Source: Oscheius sp. JU75 (Eukaryota; Nematoda; Chromadorea; Rhabditida; Rhabditidae). From it: a DNA stretch of 64,000 nt. The notes beneath the pieces are model-generated. The model was given only the letters and a program-made list of their open reading frames with translations, was not told where the DNA came from and made no database searches. Positions within the stretch are counted from its first letter, which is position 1; each line of letters begins with the position of its first letter. The position numbers and the translations under genes are program-made. Location of the stretch: assembly GCA_037178855.1 (NCBI GenBank), contig JASJZC010000001.1, positions 1,116,001 to 1,180,000 on the forward strand, given 5' to 3'. Shown piece by piece: positions 1 to 9,539 of the stretch.

Positions 1-639
1 TCATAAAAAGTTGTTGGTGCTCTTTAGAAAATACAGACTCTTGATCCAACCACAAAAGTTTACCAGTTCCAGCATTCCATTATGAATTACCGAGCTTTGC
101 CTATACTTCGGCAAAGCTCGATAATTGTCTTACGTTGTTCGGTATCACGGCACGGTCGTTTCGCCTACATATCAAGCTGAAAAAAAGTCCATGTAAGGAT
201 CTGAAGTTTGAGCATTAGAGTTGTCAAAAAGGTATTGGAGAGCTTAGGAATGAAAAGTTTTCAGGACGGCTGTTGCTGTAGAGAAAACAATTTCGGGCTA
301 GGTGGACGGTCTGACTGGCAGTTGAAGGAATGAGTGAAGACTTCTGTCGGCGTCAGTCGAAAAATTTGGACAGTGAGGCAGAGAGACAGAGAGGTAGTGA
401 GACAGTGAGAAAGAGATACAGTGAGACAGAGAGACAACGAATCCACTGCCTCTGTCTCTCTATCTCTCTACGGTAGCTCAATCGAGTTCATTGCTTCTAT
501 TTTTATTTTTTTTTAAGTTTCGGAATTGAAAAAGTTACCCCAATTACGAAGCAAAAATTTTGTTTTATAACTTCAAATAAACGAAAGGCAATAAATCGCT
601 TTCCACTGGAAGTCTACTGACTGGTTACGACTACAGAAG
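1..639. other. Intergenic, small hairpin and CT/GA-rich tract
   Basis: No credible coding exon is seen. Positions 92-121 form a perfect short hairpin (CGAGCTTTGCC ... GGCAAAGCTCG). Positions about 370-470 are the GAGACAGA/CTCTGTCT low-complexity sequence that recurs all through the window. The stretch just before 640 may hold the 5' UTR of the next gene. Confidence 0.6.
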
Positions 640-1748
640 ATGAGAGCCCCGGGAAGGATGCCACCCAAGTCTGGACAGCCAGCCGAGCGGAAGACCAAGA
701 CGAAGAAGACGTCAACTGGCCAGCACAAGCAGAGGACCTCGCTTCACAAGAAGCTGCTAGTGGCTCCACCTGGGCAGCAGCGCAGCGAAGATGCCAAGAA
801 GATTGTACAGAATCAGAAAGTCGGAATGACGTCGGTCGGAATACCATCTGAAAGGCAAAAGAAGAAGAGAAGGACCGAGAAGGCACACAAGGCAGGCTTC
901 TCTGTCTCTGTCTCCCCTATATCTTTCAGCGCCTACCGGAAGCACCCGTCTCGAAGAAAGACAAGCCATCGAACCTGCTCATCAAGACGGCCAAGGAGTG
1001 CGAAAGTAATAAAGTGGTCGAGGAACTCTCGCCTGTAGTTGTCCAGAATCTGAAGGCCACCACGGCTCCTCCTCAGCCGGTAGTCAATCTGGTCCCGAAG
1101 ACCCCCGTCGCTCCGATGGTGGCCTCTGGACCTCAGACTGCCCCGACTGCTCCCAGACCCAAGATGGCGGCTGCAGCTGCTCCTGTACTTGTTCCTGTAG
1201 GTACTACTCCCACGGGACCACCTTCCAGAGGAGGAGGCCCCAAGGATCGTCATCAGATGCGAAGTGACGACTGGGCTGCTGCTCAGCTCCCGAAGACGGC
1301 TCCCTTTCAGGCTGGACTCCCGGAATCCGGTCCCCTCAGGTCGGCCCAGCTCCCAGTTCCTCAGCAACAGAAGAAGAACCAGCTGAATCTGAACGTGGAC
1401 GAGGTGCTGCGTCTTGGGGCCGTGATCGACAGATACGGCTGTCCGCCACACAAGAAGATTGCCTTTGACTGGCTGGCCAAGAATCGTTCCCGACTCGTCC
1501 ACCATCTCAAAGAGGCCTCGGAGCATCTGCAAGCGGCTCTTGGCGATGTGCAGTGTGATCGTCAGCTGGCTGCCAACGCCGTCAAGGAACTGTATCGCTG
1601 TGGAATGCTGACAGTGGAGGAATGTGCCAGTCTGGTCAAGATTATCGACTCGCTCCGTCCGCCGATCACCATCGGACAGATTGCCTTCCTGGTCCATGAG
1701 ACGGCCGTCTACTACAAGAAGAACAGTCTGCAGCAGCAGAAGTGGTAG
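640..1748 (+). CDS. Unrecognised basic/proline-rich protein, two exons joined by a GC-AG intron
   Basis: Exon 1 is 640-891 and exon 2 is 930-1748, giving about 356 residues. The junction uses a GC-AG intron of 38 bp (892-929); with it the frame passes without a stop into exon 2, and no GT donor does this. The N-terminal 85 residues are very rich in Lys, Arg, Gln and Ser, then comes a Pro/Ala/Val-rich stretch. The last 120 residues look folded (alpha-helical, containing the short strings NVDEVLRLG and LPPITIGQ-like sequence near the end). A second ATG at 658 (MPPKSG) could be the start instead. A polyadenylation-like AATAAA lies near 1961. I do not recognise the family; the composition suggests a nuclear or nucleic-acid-binding protein, but that is a guess. 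Confidence 0.72.
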
Positions 1749-2117
1749 AGAAGGTCCAAATGTGGTATAAAGAGACCAAAATCTCCTTCTTGTAGAGATT
1801 GAAAGACAAAAAGACATGCCAAATAGAAATGTGCTTTTTGAAGACAAGAATCCAATTCATTCAACATGTTTATCGACGATCTAGCCACTGTATGCCTTCG
1901 AGACTAGTTATACTGTCGTGACACTTTTTGTTTAGTCATAGTACTTGCCTTTCGGGCTTCAATAAACGGTGAGATTTAATAACTTTATCTTTAAGGCGCC
2001 CAGTAAATCTGGAAAAAAACGAACGTTTTGGTGAAATGTTTATAGCTAGTATGCTTTGCATTACAGCAAGAACAGGGAAAAGGTCAAGAACATTGAGTTC
2101 AGAGTGTGAAAACATAG

Positions 2118-3112
2118 CTAATACGAAGTTGTAAGAGTTAGAATGCCTTTTTGAGAAACGGATGCGACAATACGTTCAAAGTCAGTCTTTTTTCTATTTT
2201 CACATAATATGGTTACACAGTAGTTTCCGTACGGAGAAAAGCCGCAAATTTTAATGTCATTCAAGGTACAACCTAAGGCAGTCGTTTTCACCTTTTCAAA
2301 GTATTCCTTCATCGCATCGGTGAACCTCTCTTCAGTAACAGTTTGAATAGGCAGCACCTAAATATGCCTGTTATGTTAAGACTGCGAAAAACATTACCTT
2401 CTCCTGGTTACCGTGTTTCACACTGTGATGAACTGTGCTCGCTTCATCACGGAAAGATAATAGGTCCTTTTGAATTTTGTGCAGCACCTGTTGTTTCAAT
2501 TCTTGCGACTTTCCGAGATGTTCAATTCTGGAGCCACCAGTAAAGCCTGAAAATTAAACCACATTGACCGAACAAACATGTTCAAGGCTTAGATACGTAC
2601 TTTTTGCTGTCTAAGAGACTTAGCAACAAAAAAGCAAACTTAGCTCAAAGTTTGAACAATTCAGTTTCATAGATGGAGGAGAACCTAGAAAGGATTGTGC
2701 AGCCTTGGAACGTACGCCCCGCTACCTGGCCCCTCAGGAAGCACCCGCAAAGCTGTGTCATCGAAAGATCAAACATGAGTGAGATCGAGGGATTCCTCAC
2801 AGGGGTCTCGGATTCCCCAGCATTGATTCGGACAAAAACTCCACCTTTAACTTTTTCAGCTACGACGGAATTTACTATGTTTCTCACCTTTGCAATAATC
2901 TACGAGCTCAAAAAACTTCTCGAGAATGACGTCCGGCTTCATCATACATTCGTCGTTCACTTTTGTCAAAAATGAGTTTTTATCTGTAAGCAAAACTGTC
3001 TGAGCAACAAAATGTCTTACCGATCCATTTGACTGCAATAAGTTTTTCGCCATTTTCTAATGTTATCCTATAGTGGGCGACGATGCCTGTACTTTTCCAA
3101 ACGTAGGTTTTT
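2118..3112 (-). CDS. Unrecognised multi-exon gene (3' part)
   Basis: Reading on the minus strand, exons at 3021-3112, 2888-2983 and about 2690-2850 join in one frame across 37-bp introns, and further exons at 2398-2546 and 2118-2358 also join each other in frame, ending at a stop at 2118. The junction between 2546 and about 2690 is not resolved; every donor/acceptor pair I tried gave a stop. Visible segments include YRITLENGEKLIAVKWID and a Cys-rich stretch. No domain is recognised. The segment around VKWID resembles the N-terminal exon of the next minus-strand gene (LRWIGKLRPKD), so the two may be parts of one gene or of a duplicated family. The 5' end is missing. It may be partly decayed. 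Confidence 0.45.
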
Positions 3113-3541
3113 CTGAAAAGATGTAACCGTAGTTTTGATACCGTCCTTAGTTTTTTTCGGGAAGAGGACAGACTCACAACTGAGAACAGGCGGAATTAGG
3201 ATTTACACATTTCTACTTATCATTAAGTGCTTCTTTTCAGGAGGAATCCAAGGTAAAGTAAAGTATCTCTCAAATTCAAGCAATACTTCTAGCCGGTACT
3301 ACCTCAGAGACTAAGCAACAATGTTTGAAGTACAAAAAAAAGCTTAGAACTTTCAAACTTTCTAAACTTTTCTAGAAACGCTAACATTTCGTAGCAAGTT
3401 ATTACGGATTTACCAACTTTCGAGAAGTATACCCTAAATTGGTTTGAGTTGGGGATTGCGACGCTTACGACGTTAGATTGATGTTGGCGCCTTCTGCCGC
3501 TGCGCCAATCCGTCTCGACAATCCGAATCCAAGATAAACTC

Positions 3542-3600
3542 TAAACTCTCTTCTACTAAAGTGCAATGGTGTCCGTCCGTCCGTGCGTCACCACGAGAAA
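3542..3600 (+). repeat. Dispersed repeat, Helitron-like 5' end (copy 1)
   Basis: The sequence CTTCTACTAAAGTGCAATGG followed by a GTCCGTCCGTCCGTGCGTC run recurs in the same orientation at about 47698 and 59873. Worm and plant Helitrons begin with a TCTMTAYTAYY-type 5' end, which this resembles. No matching CTRR 3' end or Rep/helicase ORF was found, so it would be a non-autonomous or truncated copy. Confidence 0.5.
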
Positions 3601-3757
3601 AAAGCTGGCAAGTGACAAGAATTATGTTGACAAGTCAGATTTTGAGGAAACTTGGGAACTACTGCTATTAGGGAAACCACCGGTTGTCAATGCTAATTGA
3701 ATACTAAGTGACGGTGTAAACGGCTGGTTGCTTTGAAAACTAATGATAAAGGAGTGC

Positions 3758-3894
3758 TATAGCTCGTGCCAAACCATCATACAGCTGCGTACGTTCAGTT
3801 ACGTGAAATTGCGTACCAAATTGCATTGAATTCCGTCCAAGTTTTGTAAGCAATTTCGCGTAACTAAAAGTACGCAGTATTGGCACGAGCTATA
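3758..3894. mobile_element. Hairpin MITE of about 137 bp
   Basis: The two ends are inverted copies (TAGCTCGTGCCA ... TGGCACGAGCTA), and the pairing continues inward (GTACGTTCAGTTACGTGAAA opposite a matching arm near 3855-3885), so nearly the whole element folds as one imperfect hairpin. TA lies at each outer edge, consistent with TA target duplication. It sits between two minus-strand gene pieces. No coding capacity. Confidence 0.72.
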
Positions 3895-4042
3895 CCGATC
3901 AATTAAAAGCCTGGTTTGCCTACTCTTTCCTAGGACAGAGAATCCTGAGTTAGAACGTAGAAACTTACAGAGTTGCTGCAATATCCAAGCTACTGTCTTC
4001 GATAAAAAAAAAACAAAATATTGGCTGCATAAAACTACGTAC

Positions 4043-5441
4043 ATTTCAACTCCAACGGCCTCTCCTCTGTTTCTTACTTTCTTGCCAATTCCTTCCAACT
4101 TCTCCACACACTTAGTCGGATTACTAATCTCGGCGTCACTAATTCTGAGCTTCGGTGGAAAGTCTTCTGCACCTTCTTTCATAGCTAATCTTATCAGGCC
4201 AAGGTTGAACAGTGCCAAACTTTCTGACTCGAAAGTAAGGGAAGGAGCAGTATCTGCAAGTGGGAGGTGAGGAATGTAATTTGCAATGAATCTTACACTC
4301 CATTCCCTTGTTCCGTCCCTGTGGAGGCTGTTCCTGCTTGAGTTTTGCTTTGTGCAAACCGTCGGGAAGTTCAGTAATGTCTTGTTTAGTGGGCGCTAAA
4401 TTTGGTACACCTCCTACAATGTGCCTAGTGTAATTTTCGTCCGAGAAACGAACTTCTTGACGATCAGCTAGTTCTTTGACATCTTCATAAACTCCTTCGA
4501 CGCCTTTCTTTTCCCCTTTCTCCTCTCTCAGCCTTTGTAAGTCTGAAAAAAGGTTATGCATAGCCTATACCAAAAATCACTCTTTCTACTGACATACTTG
4601 ACCAAGAACTCCACTAAATTGCACGTTACTTCGAATGCTGTATTGCATACAGCATTGGCAAGTTTAGAAAAAAGTGCGATCATTCCATCCCTTTGCTTGA
4701 GGGCATTTAATGCGGCCACGACTGCTTTTAGTCTTGAGATTTCGGTAAATTTCATGTGCTGAAAAAGCTGCTATTGAACAAAGGTCAACAGGGTACCTAC
4801 CTTTTCTGAGAACACTTTGACACCATAGCATTCGAAATTGTCCAGTTCAAAGTTAGTTCCTAGTATGTCTTTAAAAATAGACTCGTACTTCATGCGCTCT
4901 TCTTTAAAGTACTTCACACTCCCAACATTTTCCAACTGCTCGAGAAATGCTGTTTCCACTAGACAGTCTGTATATTATTAAATGGTACCATTTGTCCTTA
5001 CTTGTTGTTTGAGCATCGTTATCGATCAATAAAGGTGAATATCACATTTTGAATTAACTGAAGAAGGAAGAAGAAGTGAAATCTGTATTCATCATCAGAA
5101 AATTTGAAGATTACGTGTCCCACGCCATTGCTTGTCAGTCGATTATCGCCCTTTCTCTTTTGGCTCTTGCTTTTTGCTTTCTTGCTCTGTTTCTCTTTGG
5201 ATTGGTTTATTCGTACAGGAAGCATGACTTTCTTTAAAATTCCAACAGTTTCTTTTTCCTAAAAATAAAGTTGTCGCACAAAAAAAGTTCAAATTAACCT
5301 TTACAAATAAGTTTTTGCACTCCTCCTCAAAAACTTCAAAGGCTGTATCCTTCGGGCGCAGCTTTCCTAAAACAATTTACTGATCCAACAAAATGAAAAC
5401 TTGCCGATCCATCGTAGTTCACTAGGCCATTCAGGTATCAT
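4043..5441 (-). CDS. Unrecognised multi-exon gene with a lysine-rich segment
   Basis: Minus-strand exons: 5405-5441 (start ATG at 5441), 5299-5366, 5115-5258, then 4801-4958, 4581-4758, 4297-4542 and 4043-4253. Frames agree at every junction except 4959-5114, where the expected small exon carries a stop in the needed frame. Exon 1 ends in a GC donor with the consensus GCAAGT (intron 5367-5404, 38 bp). The protein starts MIPEWPSELRWIG, has a Lys/Ser/Gln-rich stretch (residues about 50-70) that looks like a nuclear localisation signal, and continues with helical, charged sequence. The 3' end after 4043 is not found. No family recognised; it may be related to, or continuous with, the gene ending at 2118. 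Confidence 0.5.
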
Positions 5442-7418
5442 CGTGGTGGAAGAGTAGAGGAAGCTCTCTCTAATCACAAGTGCTCGCTTTAAGAAAGTGC
5501 CCACTCATCTTAAATTTGGATGATAAAACTTTCAATGGAGAGGAAGAGATTCAATGCTCACAGGGTGAATATGAATCATGCCCTCAAGCTTCAAAGTTCG
5601 AACTTTTATAAGGCAAGCTTTGCTAAGGCTCTCTTGGGGCTCTAGTAAATGTTCTGATCTGCATTGGATCTTACGTCGGCTCTGCTATTTCCTGTCAGCC
5701 TGTATTTACTCGACCTTCTCGACTCAACTGTTCGCATAAATTTTCTACAGCTGTGCTACCATATCAATAGCGAATACTTGACAGACCCACCGATCCGGTT
5801 GCCCAGTTTAAAATTGGTAACCTACGGTAACGCGGTCAGAACCTCATGGAACCTGTTCTAAATATCGTTTTTGAAGGCAATTTTTGAGTGTTTGACATGG
5901 CGAAGTTGCTCTCGACAAGTTCTAAAGCTCGTCTTGACAGCGTTTGGTAGCTTCTTTCAGTTGATTTTGTTCACTAGATTTCGACTTGTCAAGGCATATA
6001 AAGTTGGAACAAGTACTTGGCTTGTAAATGATCAATCGGCTTTGTCGCCTGATCGGCGGTTTTATGTGCCCTTCTAGGAGCGATAGCATTACTCGGGTAA
6101 GGAGTTGGGTTCGAGGCACGGGAAGGTTGGGAAGGGGGCTCGAGATATAGAAAACGGGTTCAAGAGGTGAGAAGAGGATTAAAAAGTAGGAAGCGGGTTC
6201 AAAGGATGGGAAGGGATTTCAAAAAGTGGAAGGGAAGTGGTATGGGAAGTTTTTCGAGGAATGGGAAGTGTGTTCAAGTTAAAGAGAGTCTGTTCAAAGA
6301 ATAAGTAGTGCATTCAAAGGATGGGAAGTGAGTTGAGATATAGGAAATGGTTCAATAGTTAAGAGGGTGGGTCCAAGAAATATGAAGTGGTTTAAAAATG
6401 AAGGAAGTTGATTCGAAAACTAGGAAGTGGGTTCAAAGGATAAGGAAATGGACTCGATGAGTGGGAAGAGGGTTGAGAGGAGTTGAAGCGGATTCAAATG
6501 GTAATAGAGTCTGTTAAAAATGGGAAGTGGGTTCAATGATATGGAAGAGGGTTCAAAGAGAGAAAAGGAAGTGGATTCGAGGGATAGGAAGTGGTTTCTA
6601 AGAGTGGGAAGAGGGTTTAATGAGCCCCAAAAGGGCGAAACTCTCCAAGAAGCTAAAGTAATAACTTTCCTTTTGCAATTAAAGCAATCAAAACAGTAAC
6701 TTGCCAACTCAAAGACGCCTCTTGCAAATTGTAAAAGTAAGATAAAGAGCCTTGGGTTACTGTAGCAATTGACTGTAAATGTCCCTTGGGATTTCTTTAG
6801 AAAAAAATCTCCAGCAACGTCTCTCAGCGAGGGAAAACGGAAAATGATCCTGATACTAAACCTCAATTTCAAATTCCTTCTACCACAGCTTGAAAAATGT
6901 CAAAATGCATGCATGACTCTCCTTCCTAAATAGTAAGGGAATAGCAACGTAATTTGATCCAATATATTTTAGCTCAAGACTAAATCATTTTTCCCTATTC
7001 CAAGTTTACACAATCCTTTCACGTTTTCTTCTTTCCAAACGTTGATGTCAGTACTATTTTCAGGTGCCATTTCGAACGCTTTTTCGAAAGGAATGGGTCT
7101 GAAGGGAGAAGACTACTCCACAAAAGTCCCGTGCGCATTTCTCCATCCATTGATAACAGGTTTTATCGGTCCCCAAAACATTTCTCCGTCCCCCTCCGCT
7201 ATGATTCTTCTATCCAAACAGTACCGTATAACTAGGAGTCAAATATTTTCTTCCCATCATATCAAGTTACTTTGGAGCCGTTAACCTTTTCTCACCACTT
7301 CTATACCTTTTCGTTTCGCTTTTATACTAATTCGTTTTTTTCAGCTATGGTTGAATAACTAACGGAACTTATACATGCAACCAGATAAATCTATTAATAT
7401 AACACAAACACAACAGTA
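5442..7418. other. Intergenic, with a degenerate purine-rich repeat
   Basis: No supported gene. Positions 6120-6625 hold the tandem-like GGAAGTGGGTTCAA repeat described separately. The gene that starts downstream probably has a missing 5' exon somewhere in 6900-7400, since its first supported exon opens at an acceptor and contains no in-frame ATG. Confidence 0.5.
6120..6625. repeat. Degenerate purine-rich minisatellite
   Basis: The block repeats variants of GGAAGTGGGTTCAAAGGAT with irregular spacing of roughly 20-35 bp, at least fifteen times, all in the same orientation. The minus strand is therefore an apparent ORF of Asn/Pro/Leu/Ser-type repeats, which I do not regard as coding. Confidence 0.7.
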
Positions 7419-8635
7419 AGGACACTGGCTAGAGTGGGGGAGGATCGAGATAAGAGGGAGAGCTTCGACTCTGGACTGGGAAGCTCTCCCTCGGACAGAT
7501 ATCTGACTCATGATCAGAACTCTGCTCAACTATCGTCCGCTGACTTCTCAGACGATTCATTCCTTCTCTCCTATTTATCCGAAAATGAGCGCGACGCTGT
7601 CCTATACAAACTTGATTCATCTACGTTTAACAAGCTGCGTCGAACTGAGCACGAGCTCTGCTACGTCCTTACTGCAGGAAGATGGCGCTATCCAGTCAGG
7701 CAACCTCTTTATCACCTGGAACTTACAGAGAAAAAGGTGAAAAAGTATTTATTAATTCATTTACAGCTTTAGACACGTTAGATTGTTACCATAGTTCTTT
7801 TCGAAAAAGACGGTCTGAAAACGAGATGTAAGTTTGAAGTAAGTGCTTGCTGGAAGCAAGTACTTACTTCAAAGTTACATCTCGTTTTCAGACCATCTAC
7901 TTGACCGGAAGGCAGCTACGGAAAAATGGAAAGAGCTCTGCCGATTTGTCATGTGTCAACTTGGCATCAACTTGGATTTGAATGGAAATGTCATGGATGA
8001 CTCCGAAATACCTAAATATGCTACTCGTCTAAATTTTGGAGCAAAAAAGCTACCTGTTAGCCTTGTTCAGAAACATCTGGAGGTTTGTTTGAAAAACGAC
8101 CAAAATTAATGCGTTAAAAAAGAACTGGAGCCAAGAGAAATGTTGTCCAAGGCTTTCAACCCTGGAAGTCTCCTTCAACGAAAAGCTCCAAGATAAGGAA
8201 GCGACGGCCGAGGAACTGCTATCTGGACTGAAATTTGAAAAGGTCTGGGCTCCATCTAGCCATGAGGAAAGCGTATTTGGGGATGCTGTTCTGTGGGAGT
8301 ACGAAGAGAAACTGCTCAAGGTGAGCAATCTATTTCTGTAGGCTAGGGTTCTACGATCTGTTTGAAATCACTACCAAATGTTCGTATTCTAGGAATACTC
8401 CATGTCTGTCGAGACCGATCCTGTTCTTATGTACGCAGCTCTTTCAAATGATAGAAAGCGAATGGCTGTCCTGGGCATCGCCTACCACGCAATCAAATTA
8501 TCTTTCTGCCGAGTTGGAAAGGATAGAGCCTATCTTGTTCTGAGGGACATGTTCATGCAAATAACCGAATCAAAGGACTACAATTCAGTTTCTGAATGGG
8601 CGTTGAACAGAATGCTCGAAAGACTACGTGCATGA
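7419..8635 (+). CDS. Unrecognised helical protein, 5' end missing
   Basis: Exons: 7419-7624 (5' incomplete), 7677-7736, 7892-8082, 8123-8320 and 8393-8635, all in frame with GT-AG introns of 40-155 bp. If translation begins at the ATG at 7682 instead, the last four exons give 228 residues (687 nt). The first exon encodes an acidic Ser/Asp-rich segment (SLGSSPSD-like), the rest a mainly helical protein with several Lys/Glu-rich stretches. No domain is recognised. The intron at 7737-7891 contains a strong hairpin that includes the acceptor site. In-frame continuity across four introns is the main support. Confidence 0.68.
7813..7893. repeat. 38-bp inverted repeat overlapping a splice acceptor
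   Basis: Left arm 7813-7850 and right arm 7856-7893 are inverted copies with two mismatches in 38 bp and a loop of about 5 nt. The right arm contains the tttcag acceptor and the first two bases of the following exon, so the transcript could fold this acceptor into a stem. Confidence 0.85.
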
Positions 8636-9539
8636 GCAAAATTCAGTTTTTTTTTTGCTACAATCAACTTTCCAGCCAAAGTGTCCTAGCTAATCGGATA
8701 GACTTTTTATTGCACTTTTGTTTTGCTACTGCTTTACAGTTGTTAGTTTCTGTACATATAAAGTACTACAAATTTAACAAGGCTTTTTCCAAATTTATAA
8801 AACGGATATTCAGCCTCGTACATAGCATTTTTAGTCTTGGCAAAAAACAGTCATATTCTCTCTCGGAAAAGGTTACTTTCTAATGGATCAACCCGTAGAA
8901 CTCATCAACTGCCAGCAGTAGTATGCTGGCCAGGTATTGAAACAGTTATTGCTACACTCATTTTGTTCGAAAATAACAGGTTTTTATTATAAAAAAGCTC
9001 CATGACCTGGATCAGCTTTTTTTAACCTTCCAATTCTTCTCTTACTAAAATGATGGTGGTCGTTCAAAGTGGCTACTTTCCCGGTAGCAACTGGGAAGAG
9101 TAGTTCTTCAAGATATGCCTGAACCCACCGTTTTACAGGGTACAATCTCCCGTAATCATTTGCCATGTTTGTCTCTAAAGATGGTGTATTTTGTAGAAAA
9201 AGAAAAGTACAAATCTCGTAAAAGTTGCCATCAGCCTTCAACCCCGTCCATTTACAATGTAACCACCCGCCCTTGGGTAGGATGAAGTTCAGCATTTTAT
9301 CGTGAACTCACTTCTTGTAGGTACAGCTAAATTGAAACTTTCAGTTGACTGTATTCTTAAGACATACCGATAAAGAGTCCTCGATACAGTACCCATCCAG
9401 TTTCCACTCCAGGGGATACTATAATAATATTTTTTGGGCCGCCTAGTACCGAAACATTAAAACGGACCCGACCCGACCTTTTCCAGGTCCAAAGCACATG
9501 CTTGTTGTAAACTGTCCACCGTGGTGGTGAAGTCAGGAG
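8636..9539. other. Intergenic, no supported gene
   Basis: 3' flank of the preceding gene, AT-rich. A 102-codon minus-strand ORF (8987-9295) lacks splice support or a recognisable domain and is not called. The LINE remnant begins near 9480-9540. Confidence 0.5.

Noticed and set aside
8987-9295. 102-codon minus-strand ORF
   Set aside because: No domain, no splice support, ordinary chance length in this base composition.
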